A DNA stretch of 64,000 bases from NCBI RefSeq assembly GCF_029873635.1, contig NC_080420.1, positions 34,432,231-34,496,230 on the forward strand, written 5' to 3'. Shown here piece by piece: positions 11,770 through 24,751 of the stretch (its first letter is position 1; each line of letters starts with the position of its first letter). Source of the DNA: Malania oleifera. Taxonomy: Eukaryota > Streptophyta > Magnoliopsida > Santalales > Ximeniaceae. A model generated the notes under the pieces. It made no database searches and was not told the origin of the DNA. It was given only the letters and a program-made list of their open reading frames with translations. The position numbers and the translations under genes were made by a program.

Positions 11770-12394
11770 GTGAAAAACTCGATTTTTTATAAAAATTCAG
11801 CGCAAAACCTTCTTTTTCTCTCCCATTTGGTTCCCTCTCCTTCTCTCTTCGATTTTGAGCTGAATTTTTTTCGGTTCGAAGATCTGAAGCCACCACGACG
11901 CTCCTAGGAAAGTTCTCTGCAAATCTGCCGGAACGGATCGTTGGTGGAGCTAAGTTGGAAACCATCCCAAATCTAGGGTAAGGCTTTCTACTCAGTATTT
12001 AGTTATTTGGCAGTTGTAGAAAGTGTTGTACGCATAGAAATACTGAACTTTAGTTCTAGGGAATGTTGTTTTCAGGGTGTTGAGTTGGGAACCCTATGGG
12101 TGCAGGACAGATTTTCTTAGGGGCTTTTCAAGAATCAGGTAAGGGGATAAACTAAACTAGTATTTTCTGAAAAATATGCATATTATTATAGCATTTGATT
12201 TCAGGAAAATAAATATATTTATATATGATTTATATTTGGAAAAATACTGTTAAAAATGATGGTATGTTAAATATGCGGAAAACCTGTTAGTGTGGCATGA
12301 GTAGAAATTGTTATGAAATACTGTTTTATGGGAATGTGTCAATGATACGAATTTTTACGATGAAAAATCGGTATACAAGCCGAGATTTTTATAT

Positions 12395-12560
12395 GTTTTT
12401 TCGGCGTACGGGCCGTGCTATATGTATGATTTGCCAGCGTACGGGCTGAGTTATGGATATATTTTGTTGGCATACGGGTCGTGTTATAGATGTGATTTAC
12501 CAGCGTACGGACTAAGCTATGTATATGGTTTGCCAGCGTATGGGCTGAGCTATGGTAAAA
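12395..12560 (+). repeat. Minisatellite in solo LTR B1
   Basis: Four to five copies of a unit of about 40 bases containing CCAGCGTACGGGCTGAGCTATG. The 65-codon open frame over it, with repeated PAYGLSYG, is a by-product of the repeat. Confidence 0.8.
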
Positions 12561-13587
12561 TGTGTAATACTGACGTACAGGCCGATGATTTTCATGATAT
12601 ACGTATATATGAAAAATGATATGATTGAGTTGATAATTAATGATACAAAATATCCATGTATCAAAGCTTCAACATATGTTATATGATATCAGAATCTGAT
12701 TGGATTGGTCTAGGCTAGCACTTGCACGGTACCGTTGCTATGTGTCCATGGTCATCATGATCATGATATCTGTGTTAACGCCGCTGTACAGAGTGGTGTG
12801 AGATTGGATGGTCGATGTGGTTTTTAAGAAGTGTGTAAGCGCCCCTGGTGTACGGACCAGGTCTAGCAGACCCATCAGACTTACAGACTATACTTTTGAC
12901 TTGGCAGTGGTCGGCCGACCATTGTCAGGTCCCGCATTCAGGCCACATAACCCAGTCATGTTGGGGTAATACATGACAACAGTCAGCTAACCTACCAAGA
13001 ATGTTTTTGTATTATTATTATATGAGATGAAATATGTTTATGAAAATGCAGTATGTTCTTCCATGTTTTGATGATATATATGTTTTCCCAGATTTGACAT
13101 AGCAGTTACTGAATATGTTCTGTATGGTATATGTATAATACGGAATACTCATGTTGTCACACACTGGTATTAGTTTATTTCCCTTAATGAGAGGTGTCTC
13201 ACCCTAAAATTTTATAAACTTTTTAGAAGACCTGGATAGGAGAGTGGGAAAAGCCTCGCTGATCTAGTGTTGTATGTCTGTCCTCTTTGAAGGGTAAGTT
13301 TTAGTAGGGACAGTTGGATTTTGTGGGAAATGTCCCTAGATCTTGTTTTTGGGATGTATATACTAAAATACAGTCGATATAGTGACTCTGGTATTTATGG
13401 TAATGTGATGGATGTTTTCATATTTATAATATTGTGATTGTATGTTTCATGCTACTTAGGCTTTCGTTATGTGTTTTGATGTATCCCTGGTACCCACGGG
13501 TCTAGGTGGATTATGATCTGTTGAGTAGAGTTTTGTGATTTTGTAATATAAAAAAAATGTGAAAATTAAACAGGTCGTCACAGTAGT

Positions 13588-13775
13588 AGCCTTGATAACA
13601 GTGTTGAAAGTATCAGAGTAGTCAAAACCTGGGACCTGGGTGTAACCTTTCGCAACAAGATGTGCCTTTAGTCTTTTAATGGAACCATCAAGAAAATATT
13701 TTCTGGAACACCCATTTGGATCCAACAATGTTGGTGTTGGCGGGTCGAGGGACCAAAATCCAAGTTTGATTATTC
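13588..13775 (-). pseudogene. Copia C1 reverse transcriptase N-terminal fragment
   Basis: On the minus strand the blocks [37 protein letters not shown] and a VIKATTV end are readable. These are the start of the Copia RT domain. The piece is trapped between the two solo LTRs and joins in order with 16704 upstream and 11477 downstream. Confidence 0.85.
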
Positions 13776-13780
13776 TGTAG

Positions 13781-16568
13781 TGTAACACCCCGAACCCGAA
13801 AATCCGGTTCGGTGCGTTATACCTGATTAACCGTGCTTTGTGGCTCCCCGAACCTGCCTTGCAGGGCCCGGGTGTCATGTCATTCATTTTCTTGTACTTG
13901 TTATTCCATTAATAATTATGCAACGGAAAACATAACTACAATCCTCTATCAATAATATACCATAGTTTTCTACTTCTGTCTACATTCTATACTAATCCAT
14001 TCAACCATCTGCATCCATATATATACATATCTCCAAAAACATAACCAATAACTTTCAATATTCACAACCCAAAAGACTTAAAACATAATACATAAATCAT
14101 AAAATATTTAAATCCCAAAAATATTATCAAAATTATACCCTTTCCCTTTTCTATAGCCCAAAAATGTTGTAATAACCTCGAGCTCTCTAAGCTCGATCTC
14201 ATGAAGGTCCTGAAAGAAGATAAATTTGTATTCGAGTGAGACACATCTCAGTAAGGGAAGAAACAATATATTAAATCAGTATGTGGCCAACATAAGATTA
14301 TAATCAACATGATATTCAACTTTTACAGATCTTTAACATAATTTTTGAAATCATTTTCTGAACCTAATCAATCACATGCAAGATATTTTACCCACGAGAA
14401 AAACCTAAGGATAAGGGTGATTACCCGCCCATACAAGTAGCACCCCTCTGCTTTGATACTTTAGGTAACCCGAAGGTCACAACTGAAGCATACCAGGGCA
14501 CTCACCTTACTCAGTAAGCCCTCAGGTGAAGAAGTAATCTTTTACTCACACAGTTCATAAAGGTTTACCAGTAAAGGCTCCCGATAATAGGGAAATCTAC
14601 CCGCCCATACAAGTAGTTTCCCTCTACCCTAATACATTATGCAGCCTACTGCTACACCTGATACGAACCAGGGCACTCGCCTTTCTCAGCAAGTCCTCAG
14701 GCGAAGAGTTTGCCCCACCTAAACGTAACATGTTCTACAAGCATAAAAAATGATACTACCATAATACATTATTTTGCCTACCATTATTCTATAATTCTCA
14801 TCTGTTCATATTCTCAGCTTTGACATTTCATAACATTTCACACATTACTTGGCTCTTTCCCATTTCACATCGTTCACATTTCACATTTCATGTCCATTTC
14901 ATTTATTTCCATTTCATTCTCATTTTCATTTCATTTCATAATATACCCAGCTTCTTTCAGCCGTTTTTGTGTTAGTCTCGGCATCTTTCAGCTGTTTTTG
15001 TATTAGTCCACATAGAAATGCATTAGTATGCTACCCAGCATCTTTCAACTATTTTTGTATTAGTCCCAGCATCTTTTAGCTATTTTTTTTTTTATTAGTC
15101 CACATACAAATGCACTAGTCTGCTACCCAACATCTTTCAGCTGTTTTTGTGTTAGTCTACATAGAAATGTACTAGTCTGCTACCCGGCATCTTTCAACTA
15201 TTTTTGTGTTAGTCCTTGCATCTTTCAACTGTTTTTGTATTAATCCACATAGAAATGTGCTAGTCTGCTACCTAGCATCTTTCAGCTATTTTTGTGTTAG
15301 TCCCAGCATCTTTCAACTGTTTTTGTATCCATGGTTGCATTAACACTCACATGCAACATATTTCATATATCGTTTTCATACTCAGTTCATTTCATGTATA
15401 TCCTACATCTCATACATATAACATAATTCCACACAAAATTCTATTTTACTCATGTCGCACTATTTAGCAGTAAAATTCATATATATATATATATATATAT
15501 ATTCTGTAAAATAAGCCAACCTACATTTAACATTTATTTACTGAAAATATACCTTTCCTTTTTACATTGTTATCCTGAAAATATCATTCACTTACATCAG
15601 TTCATTTTCACATACATAAATCTAAATAAACAACCCTAAGCTTAGAAAACGTAATTTAAACGGTTAGCATTTTAAACCCATATAAAAACATATACATGTA
15701 TATTCATAACATATTTTATTTTCCAACTAATTCATAAAAATCTAATTTAATATATATTCCCCATTACCTGGTTTCTTGAACTACACCAACGGGGACCCTG
15801 AAAAGATACCTGCGGCACTCACCCGAATCCTGAATCAAAAATCCTAATTCCATTAAATCAATCCTAAATAAAATACTATTTTAACATTTCCTAAGCTCAT
15901 AAATTCCAAATAAATAATTATACCCTCAAATATAACTAATTTACTTAATTCCCCAAATCTCACTCTCGCTTTGGAGTGGTGCCTAGGAAATTCAAATTGA
16001 AAATTTACTTCGACCAAAATGACGATGATCGAGACTAAGACCCCATGGTGGTGCCCAATCGTTGATTCACCTGAAGATCTATGGAGAAATTAAGGAAATA
16101 GATGGGATATACCTTTCCCCAAGAGTGGTGCCTACGCCGCTCCCATGACAAATCTCGCTCTGATAGAAATGTCGGTGGTGGAGTTAGGAACCCAGTGGTA
16201 CCTTCCATTTTTCAATCAACCGAATATTTGCCAAAAAATTGAGGAGAGTAGGAGAGTAGATGAGGAGAGATACGGAGAGTGAGAGAGATGCTAAGAGACG
16301 AGAGACAGCTTCAGAGCCTGCCTAATTGCTTTTCAAATTTTCAATTTCTCATTAAGCTAAAGAAGCTTCAAGTGATGTTAACATATAATTATATATTACT
16401 TTATTATAATAATATTTTATATATAATATCTACTTTAACTTTTATATATTATATTAAACTTACTTTCAAATGTCATTCATGCATCTAATGCATTCCACTT
16501 ATATTTAATTATATTATATTAATACTATTACTTTATTATCTTACTTTAACCATTATAACATTATATTA

Positions 16569-16607
<39 letters not shown>

Positions 16608-16698
16608 ACTTATATATCCATCCTATTATTAATTCAATTTAATAATAATAATTAATTAGTTAATAATATTAATAATATTTTTTTTCCTGGTCTTTACA
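13781..16698 (-). mobile_element. Solo LTR B2, TSD TGTAG
   Basis: Minus strand starts TGTAAAGACC and ends GGGGTGTTACA. Duplications TGTAG flank it (13776-13780, 16699-16703). It shares with B1, B3 and B4 the block around CACATACTGATTT and CCTTACTGAGATGTGTCTCAC (plus 14239-14285). It carries a long minisatellite (14946-15332) and (TA)n tracts (15479-15502, 16577-16601). Unlike B1, B3 and B4, it has no GTCGAC palindrome array. No coding sequence. Confidence 0.8.
14946..15332 (-). repeat. Minisatellite in solo LTR B2
   Basis: About ten diverged copies of a unit of about 30 bases, CAGCATCTTTCAGCTGTTTT plus TGTGTTAGTC. A longer repeat containing CCACATAGAAATGCACTAGT is interleaved. It occupies the place of the unrelated minisatellites in B1, B3 and B4. 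Confidence 0.8.
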
Positions 16699-16703
16699 TG
16701 TAG

Positions 16704-18400
16704 GGCCCAAACTTCTTCATCCATGGCGGCAAGCCACGTAGGATTCTTTGCAGCAGATTTGAAACCATTAGGCTCTGCAGAGGCAAGTAGAGCCAAAAGA
16801 AGGTCAGTGGAATGCAAGACACCAAGATTCGTAGGATGATGAGTCTTAAAAATACCAGCCTTAGCACGTGTGAGCGTGGGATGAGAACCGAGCAGGTTGG
16901 ATGTAGTAGGAACTAGGGGAACTATTTGTGTCTTAGGAGAAACTGGTTGTGCCGTAGGAGAGAGCAGGCTAGAGATCGGTGTGGGCGATGAGGGACCTGC
17001 AACGGAATTTGTATCGTACAAAGGCTCATAATCTAGATCAATACAAATAACACACGGAATGGAGCAAAACTAAGTAATTGGGGAAGACTGAAGTGTAAGA
17101 GATTGCGAAAAAGGTTCAGTACGGGGAAGACTGGGTTCCAAAAAACTGAAATATTGAAGGGAGGTAAGGGGCGGAGCCTGAGATGTAGTGATATAAAGGA
17201 AAATTAGTTCATCAAATTGAGCATGGCAGATGATATAGAGTCTAGAGGGAATTGGATCAGAACAACAGTAACCTTTATAGGAGGGACTGTAACCTAGAAA
17301 AATGCATGGAACACTGCATGGAGAAAATTTATTATGCATATAATCACGCAAACAAGGATAAACGCGACAATCAAAGGGGTGGAAATTAGCATAATTGGGA
17401 GATGAACCATATAAAAGCTCAAAAGGGGACTTACCGCCAAGAAGTGGAGTAGGCAACTGGTTGATGATATAAGTCGTAGTGCTAAAAGCATCAATCCAGA
17501 ATCGAGGAGAAAGATGTGTGGAAAAAGAGGGCGAGACCAGTCTTAGTCACGTGGCGGTGTTTTCGTTCAGCGCGACCATTTTGGGCAAGTGTATAGGGAT
17601 ATGAGAGCTTATGATGTATGTCGAAGGAATGAAGATGATCGATAAAGCAGGCACTAGTGAATTCACCCCCACCATCACTTTGGAAAATCTTAATACGGGC
17701 AGAGTATTGAGTTTCCATAAATATTTGAAGTTGTATGAAAACATTAAAGAAATCAGATTTGGACTTTGAGGGATATAGCCAAATAAAGTAGGAGTAATCA
17801 TCAAGGAAAAGTATATAATACATAAAACCCGAATTTGATTTAACAGGAGAGGGACCCCAAAGATCGCAATGTACAAGGTCCAAAACTGAGGAGGACTGAC
17901 GTTCATTACGTTGGAAGGGCATGCAATGACTTTTCGCAAGTTGACAAGTGCTACATAATTATGGAGATGGAAGGATAGATGTAAGAGAAAGATGGCCTTT
18001 TTTATTCAATGAAGAGATTACAAAATGATTTACATGTCCAAGGTGAGCATGCCATAAATCATAGGAAGCATGTAAAATTTTATTTTTAAGAGTAGAAATA
18101 AAGGTCGAGTTGCCACGCTATAACACATGTAAGCCGCCATCTCTCTTATCGGTTGCTAACACCCTTCCTATTTGATGGTTCTGAATATAAAAAAGATCAT
18201 TAGTAAAAGTAACAGCCAAAGGAGAATCATATGTTAATTTACGAATGGAAAGTAAATTTTTTATGATTTTTTGAAAAACTAAGACATCCAATAATTTAAC
18301 ATTAGGAGCATGGGTTAAGCAACCTGTATGAGTAATAGGTAAAGATGCTATCGTATCATTGTTTAAACAAGACCCAGTGAATGCTTCAGCAAGGTGAACA
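16704..18400 (-). pseudogene. Copia C1 protease/integrase region
   Basis: Reading leftward on the minus strand: LWHARLGHVN (GAG-pre-integrase, about 18020-18050), a CxxC pair at LCSTCQLAKS, then the integrase core. Acidic residues of the DDE triad are visible in LVHCDLWGP (near 17865), FQSDGGGEF (near 17670) and QNGRAERKHRH (near 17560). SPFELLYG and FLGYSPSYKGY follow, then a proline-rich linker and ATRAKAGIF-like block before RT. Stops and frame changes interrupt it. Integrase lying upstream of RT identifies Copia. Confidence 0.9.
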
Positions 18401-19055
18401 GGAGAGTCACTACGGGTATAGTGCTGATGGCATCGGTCAGCATAGTGGCCTTCAACATGGCATATTCGACAGCAGGGAGGACAACACCCATGATCGGAGG
18501 AGGAACGGCAATGTGAGGAGTGGTTGCGGCCAATTCTAGAGGTGCGGCCAGATTTCGTGCGGGAAGAAGGCCACTAGTGGTGGTGGGTGGATCTACGGGA
18601 AGAAGCTATAAACGCAACAGCAGAAAGTGCAGAAGGCTCAAGGGACCTCTAAAAGATCTCAAAGCTCTTAGATTTGGAGACAAGATTAGAAAAAAGTGGG
18701 TAAGGCAGTGAGAGCCATCTAAGCATAAGAGAAACTCGAGAAATCAATACAAAGTCCATGAAGGAATCAATGAACCTTTTATGTGCCATCAACAGGACAA
18801 CCGATGGGATGGAGCTGATCACAGAGGGTTTTTAAGGTCTGAGCAAACTTAACAACAAATCTAGAACCATTTTTCATTAACTGGAATTCAACTTTGAATT
18901 GAATCTCCCGGTCCTTAGACCGGTGATTGATGGTAGTCTCCAAGGTAAGCTAGACCTCTCGGGCAGTAAAAAGGCTAACAATTTTAGCTAGGGCTTCTTC
19001 GGTGAGAGAGGCACGAAGAAGACAAAGGAGGCGGTGGTCAACAGCCCTCCATGCT
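18401..19055 (-). pseudogene. Copia C1 gag C-terminal part with zinc knuckle
   Basis: The minus strand resumes gag right after the SIRE-like insertion (AWRAVDHRLL... near 19050), continues with SLTEEALAKIVSLFTAREV and ends with the zinc knuckle CRICHVEGHYADRC (about 18430-18475). All four CCHC ligands are present. Stops are present, for example after FTAREV. Gag packages the element RNA. Confidence 0.8.
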
Positions 19056-20144
19056 AGGTATGTTAGTTTGATGCAACCCCAAGAGGGCGGGTGAATTAGG
19101 TATTTAAAATTTATCGCTTAGGTTAACTGGTTTTATTAACAGTGTAATAAGGCCTAAGGTCAGTCTACGCAATCAGCAAATAAACATACACATGCAGTAA
19201 ATGTAAAGTGTGGAAACTAAGCAATACACACAATATGTTATCGAGGTTTAGCCAAATTACCTACATCCCCGCCTTGGCTACACTAGCATAAGGATTCCAC
19301 TAAAGCTCACGTAACGGGTGGAGCAGCATCGGTTACAACCAGGTCAATTCAAGGGACTGACCTCAACCAACACGCCTTAACAAGATGGCACCCCTAACTT
19401 TCCTAACCGAGTCTAAGCCAGTTCAGAATTATTCCATTGGGCTAGTCTCCCTCTTCAGGCCCGCGCATGGAATATAACCAATGTGTATAAAGTTTGTACA
19501 TGGAAATACGCTTCTAGACAAGCAGATGTGTGCACCAATACAGCTCAATCAATATTGCAAGCATGAATGATATGTAAATATGCTTAATGCTCTAATGTGT
19601 GCTAAAAACTCAATCAAGTAAAGATTTTCAGTTCAGATCTAGAGTGTATATACAAGCAAGATTTGAAACACAATATGTGAACAGCGCAAAATCAGATCAA
19701 GGTTTCAAATATGCTAAGCAAGTTGATTCAACCAAACTCAATAAGATATTTCAATATACAAAGCACAATGGAGTTGTTTAAGAAACTAGATTTTGAAAAG
19801 GATTTTTGCACACAAAAATATAGGTTTGGGTATCTTACAATGACAATGCAAGAACCACAACCCTCAAAGTCTTCCCACGCAAGATTTATCAAATGAAATT
19901 AGTGGGAAAACTTTAATGCTAAACTCTCAAAGAAAATCAATCAAGCAATAATACAAGTGAGAGTTCTAACTAGTGAGATTAAGCACAATAGGTTTAGAGA
20001 TACTCACAACACTTGAAAGATCAAGAGATATGGAGTGTTTGAGTGTTATGAAGTAGTGTAGGCTAAAATAGGGTTTTGGAAATAGAGAGAATTTTTGCCT
20101 TCATCATAATGTTAATCCTTTGCTAATTGTGAAAAATGAATTGG

Positions 20145-20154
20145 TATTTATAGG
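20145..20154 (-). promoter_or_regulatory. TATA box in the 3' LTR of S1
   Basis: Minus strand reads CCTATAAATA, about 120 bases downstream of the near-palindrome array. The same sequence is present in the 5' LTR at 27165-27174, where it would drive the element transcript. Confidence 0.55.
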
Positions 20155-20273
20155 CGAGCATTTTTTTACCGTTGGGGACACAATGGGTTTAATTAAAATT
20201 GTTTCAAAAGTCATTAAGAAAATTAACCCAGTTTATCCCATTTAAAAATCAATAAAAAATATTTTAACCCACG

Positions 20274-20638
20274 AGGTTCAAGTGCTCGGTTAGAGGTTCA
20301 GGTGCCCAAACAAACTCAGTCAAAAATTTATTTTAAAACAGTACGGTCACTTGAAATTTTGCTCGAGTGGCTGAATAAAAGTTAGTAGCCAAATGTTTGT
20401 AATTTCGGGTGTCTAGTTCCAAGTTCGGCTAACCGAACTAACCGATTCGGTCGCTCGAGCCCATTTTGAACGTGATCGTTCGGGCACCCGAGTTGTTGAA
20501 AAGGAACCTGACACTGGTTCGGGTGCCCAAGGAAGATACGCTCAAAAGTGGTTCGGGTGCCCGAATCACCAAGTCAACATATTGACTTGTTCAGTCGCTT
20601 GAGCCATTTTACACGACATAGGTTCGGTCGCCTGAACC
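20274..20638 (-). promoter_or_regulatory. Near-palindrome array in the 3' LTR of S1
   Basis: At least ten units, including TTCGGGTGCCCGAA (20552-20565, six-base perfect arms) and GGTTCGGTCGCCTGAACC (20621-20638). The whole block recurs at 27297-27662. On the minus strand it lies immediately upstream of the TATA box. Confidence 0.65.
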
Positions 20639-21033
20639 CTCTCATTGTTCTTAATTAAATTCCTTTTTAGCCTGAATTGATTCCCCTGATATGAAGAGTG
20701 ATGTTGGGGACTTGTGTACTCAATGTAGGTACCTAAAGTCCAACTATGGTCGATTTGAGCATACCTACCTACCATGCATGATGAAAATTATTACAAGCCA
20801 TAGGAGTGCATAATCCATAATCAAATTTACATCTCATAATGAAGAAACTAAATAATAATTAAAAATATAACACATATTTCTTCATTCTTCGGCACGAACA
20901 CCGTACGCCATAATGGTATGTCATTTAGTCCGAAAGCGCGCACAAGGTGAACCTGCATGCAAGTCTTAGTACAACAATTAGTACCAAGAGTATTTGTCAT
21001 AATCAAAATTGAGCGTGACCTACTAGGTCAACA

Positions 21034-21047
21034 TTTTCCCCCTTTTT
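21034..21047 (-). other. Polypurine tract of S1
   Basis: Minus strand reads AAAAAGGGGGAAAA directly before the 3' LTR, the standard site for priming plus-strand synthesis. Confidence 0.8.
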
Positions 21048-22635
21048 GATGATGACAAATACTTTATGCAAAAGTGGGTACAGCCAGGAAAGGCTTCCCC
21101 CTGACTTTATGCATAAAGATAATTAAAGCAATGGGTAATTATTGATTAAGCATGAATGAGCATTATTTTACCCACTTTTTCCTCTTCTCCCCCTTTTGGA
21201 AACAGCAAAAAAGGCCAAGCAATATGGAGCGAAGGCAAAAGATGTTATTTAGATACAAAGGGTATATTGTAAAAAAAAAAAATCGGCAGCATGCCGTTTA
21301 AAAAATAGACCATTCCCAATCATAGTCTTATACCTAAGTGACCTGTTTGAAGTTTCAATGAACAATATATAGCATATTTCAATCAATTAACCCAAACAAA
21401 ATATGCATCAAAGAAGTAATAATTGCATGCAGCATTGTAACAATCTTAATGTTCTTATACTCCCCCAATGGATGATTATGCAAAGATGAATATTGATTTT
21501 TCATTTGGCTTTCACTCATCCTTTCAAAAATATTTTAGTGTTAATTTTATCATAATCATCTTTGGTTGCCAAAACAAACATGTATTCCCAAAAGGTGTCG
21601 TATAATGAAAATATGTGGGCCTGATACCAAGTATTATAACTATGTGGTAGAGAAGATACCAACTGTTAAAATACCACTAGTTATAAAGACATGTTGTTTT
21701 GAAATAAACATGATATCAAACAAAGGTTTACCAAAATGTGCACATTGATACCACATTGTTAATGTATTTTCCAAAGGATATAAAAATTAATGCACAATAC
21801 ATATTTATTTTCTCAGGGCCTAATGATTTCAATGTCAAGTGACTTCCCTTAAGAATATACCATTTTCTTTATAAATCAACTTGAGTATAATTCAAATATT
21901 ATTTTTTAAACACCACTCAAGTTTTAAGAAGCTTAGCATTTAGAAATGATATAGAGTTATGTGCAATAATTTTGAAAAAATTTTGCAGCATTTTGTTTGA
22001 AAATGTGATCAATCCATAAGAACCTACCAATATCTAAGCACTTTAAATATATACGCACAACCAGCTCCAGAGAATTCAAGATTTTAAAGTAAATGAGCTA
22101 AGCGTAAATATTTAAAATCCAAGATCAAATTTCATCTGCACACAAGGTTTTCAATTTTAAAGGTTATTTCAACCTTTTGGACAAATATCTACAGAAAATT
22201 CAACAGCATGCTGGCTATAAATAGAACATTTCCCAAAATTAACCTGCACAAAAATGATTTTCAAACAAGCAGTATCTCAAGAGTTTAAGGCATGCGAGAA
22301 CCTAAATCTATCAATAAGCAATTCTCATCAACTGCATCTGCCATGCAGGAGGCATTCTACACTAAGCATGTATTTCAATAATATAGTCATCCAAGCACAA
22401 AACTCATGCAAGTCTAAATACTATCAGATATATATATGATCATAAACAAAAAAACACAATCACCATAGAATAGTATCTGCATGTGTGTGGTGAGTATGAT
22501 CATTATAACAAAACAAAAATAAAAGTTGTTTTAAAGTTATTACAGACCAGATAAAAGTGTATGTAAATAAAGCGTAAAAGTGGATTAGATAAAAGCTGGG
22601 ATATGAAGAAACGAATCCTTACGGTACACCACTAG
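21048..22635 (-). other. 3' non-coding interior of S1
   Basis: AT-rich, no open frame beyond about 60 codons and no recognised motif. It lies between the second ORF and the polypurine tract. Confidence 0.6.
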
Positions 22636-23845
22636 GTCTCCCCATTGTCGTGATCATCATCTTCCTCCTCACCACTCGTCTCCATCTGATCATCCTCCCC
22701 AATGTCCTCGTCATTCATCTCTCTCAACCACTTACCAAGGATGTGAAAGTTAGCCTGCACCTCGGACTGAACCCGGTGAACTCGCTATAAAGAGAGTCAA
22801 GTGTAGCATGAGATGAAGATCCATGCTCTATCATGGAGAACCTGAACTCCTGAAATGATGCAGAGAGATCAGTGATGGTCGTCATGATCTCGGCGTTGGA
22901 CGGCGCATAGGGCAGCTCCTATGGGATCTCTTGAGCTCTTGGGCCTTTTTTAGGTGCAATGGGCAACCACATGTTTCTTGTGAGCTCGTATCCCATCAAT
23001 TTTAGAGTGGTGGAGTTAAAGATATCAGAGAGCCTGACTTTCTTGATGGTAGAAAATGTCGTCCTAGTAACCCTCTCCCTAATGAATAATTTAGACAAGA
23101 TACCACCGTAGGATAAAATGATCCTCTTTCCAACGGTCTTAACAAACATCCACCCTAGGATCAGCCTAGGGAGATCTAACTTCTTTCTAGTAAAGAGGCA
23201 CCACATTAGAAAGCAATCTAAATAGGATACGTGGTCCCTCAATCCTAACTTTGGCAATATATTATATGAAATTAGTTGGTGTACCACCTTTGCCTCTAAG
23301 GTCAGAGATCTATGACTAAGAGTATGTGTCAAATTAGCTACAGGATTCGTCATAACAAGATTGACGAATGTACTTACCGTGAAATCCTGCTCGCCAATCC
23401 AGCTGGAGGAAGAATCAGGACAAATAAAATTGCCACGCTGGATTTGAAACGTCTCTACCAGATAAGCATCGTAAAAGTGGAGATCAGTCTCAAGTACTCT
23501 AGAATAGTAGCCCTGGCCATCCTGTGCAAGATTGGCGTAGAATAGCCGGATGAGCAGAGGGTACATCCCCCTAGGCTGGAAGGCAATAAACTCGTACGAC
23601 CCCTAGTACTGAAACATATCTAGGACGATGTTGAAGTGGGCTTGCATGAATTCTATATCTAGGATTTTTCCTAAGATGGGGTCTTTAAGGCGGAAAATCA
23701 TGTCTTACTTGATATGCCTGTCGAGTGTAGGGAACCACTACTCAAGTGGAATACCCGCAGCGGCACGTCTATGATCCCTAGCCATAAAAAGTTTCTCAAG
23801 GAGAATTGGACTAAAGGTGGCAAGAAAGCTCTCAAAGGTAGGCAT
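22636..23845 (-). pseudogene. S1 ORF2, putative plant transposon protein (PF20167) type
   Basis: From an ATG at 23845 the minus strand runs in one frame to 22919 with three internal stops (23738-23740, 23705-23707, 23603-23605). After a fourth stop at 22919 coding-like sequence goes on. A frame change then leads to an acidic tail (EEEDDDHDNGET) ending near 22636. The core YPLLIRLFYANL and the following strand-rich segment resemble the domain Pfam calls putative plant transposon protein. That domain is found as an extra ORF in plant LTR elements, sometimes called env-like. Its function is unknown. The ATG is only about 30 bases after a TATA-like box. Identity is by eye and should be treated as probable. 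Confidence 0.6.
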
Positions 23846-23872
23846 AAAATGAGTTATTTTTCGCGGAAACCC

Positions 23873-24215
23873 ATATATATCAGCGCGATTCGGGCACCTG
23901 AGAGGGAGTTCAGTTGCCCGAACAGCTTTAATTATAGAGCCCCATGATACTTTTCAGTTGACCGAGTAAGGGTTCGGTTGGCTGAATTTCAGGCGCCATT
24001 TTGCAAAATCGAGGGTCGGTCCCCCAAACTAAAAATGAACTGCATGAATCGGTCGCCCGGAATCCTTGTTCGATTACCCGAACCATGTTCATCAGCCCAA
24101 ATGGATTTGAACATAAATGTTCAGCCGCCCGAAGCATGGTTAAATCCCTGGTCAGACTTCCAAGTTCGGTCTCCCGAAGTGCAAACGCACTGTATGGTTT
24201 AGTCGCCCGAGCTTG
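23873..24215 (-). promoter_or_regulatory. Internal near-palindrome array with TATA-like box in front of ORF2
   Basis: Eight or more units of the LTR motif class (TCGGTCGCCCGG at about 24049, TTCGGTCTCCCGAAG near 24164, TTCAGCCGCCCGAAG near 24120, TTCGGGCACC near 23889) are packed in 330 bases. They stop just before ATATATATGG (minus strand, 23871-23880). The layout copies the LTR promoters but lies inside the element, where pol would be expected. A promoter role for ORF2 is inferred. Confidence 0.5.
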
Positions 24216-24220
24216 GTTAA

Positions 24221-24751
24221 CTTATTCTATTTTGACCAGTTTTCCAAAGTTAAGACCCCTATGGTTTATCTACAAGACATAGGGCATTATAAAGACTCCA
24301 AGATGAGTTCAGGATTAGATGATACTTAAGGCATTAGTTATTTCCTAAAGATCAGACTTGTGTAATGGACAGAATATGCTTAACATACGAATTCAAGCAC
24401 GGTTTAAGCATAAAGAGCAAGGATGCTTTTTTCAATTTGGAAGCGGACTTTGATTAAGCTATAGCCAATAATTTCATATTTTAACCAATGAATATATGCA
24501 TTAAGTTCAAATTGGTTATATACTTGTATTTGCTGATTGGCTTGATTTTTCAAAATGCTTAGTATGTGAGATTTTAAATAGTGGACATATACTAAGATTT
24601 TACATTCTTTGGCCAGAACCACTTCCTAAGCCTTTAGTTAGCTCTACTTCCTATGACTAATCCTAACTGCTAAGGAAGAATTATGTGATCATGTAACTCC
24701 TGTTTAAGAAAATTCTTCCTTGAATTTCAAGGGATTTTCTTTCTTAATAAC
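24221..24751 (-). other. S1 interior between gag and the internal array
   Basis: Short open stretches only; no protease, integrase or RT motif found on either strand. Probably the scar of pol loss. Confidence 0.5.

Larger units (their letters stand above)
11483..13582 (+). mobile_element. Solo LTR B1 (TGTAATGACC...GGTCGTCACA), TSD GTAGT
   Basis: The 2100 bp unit has TG...CA ends within short inverted repeats (TGTAATGACC versus TGTGACGACC) and 5 bp duplications GTAGT (11478-11482, 13583-13587). It sits inside the Copia RT frame. It contains a GTCGAC-core palindrome array (11569-11753), a TATA box (11760-11768), a 40 bp minisatellite (12395-12560) and a conserved CACACACTGGTATTAG block near 13160 shared with the other B copies. 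It has no coding capacity. Termini resemble Tekay/Del-type Gypsy LTRs, but the lineage is uncertain. Confidence 0.8.
19061..21033 (-). repeat. 3' LTR of S1
   Basis: Starts TGTTAGTTTG and ends AGGTCAACA on the plus strand. It matches 26081-28049 over its whole length. It includes a near-palindrome array (20274-20638) and a TATA-like box on the minus strand. Confidence 0.9.

Noticed and set aside
12422-12619. Repetitive PAYGLSYG-type peptide
   Set aside because: Translation of the solo LTR B1 minisatellite; the frame begins and ends without gene signals.
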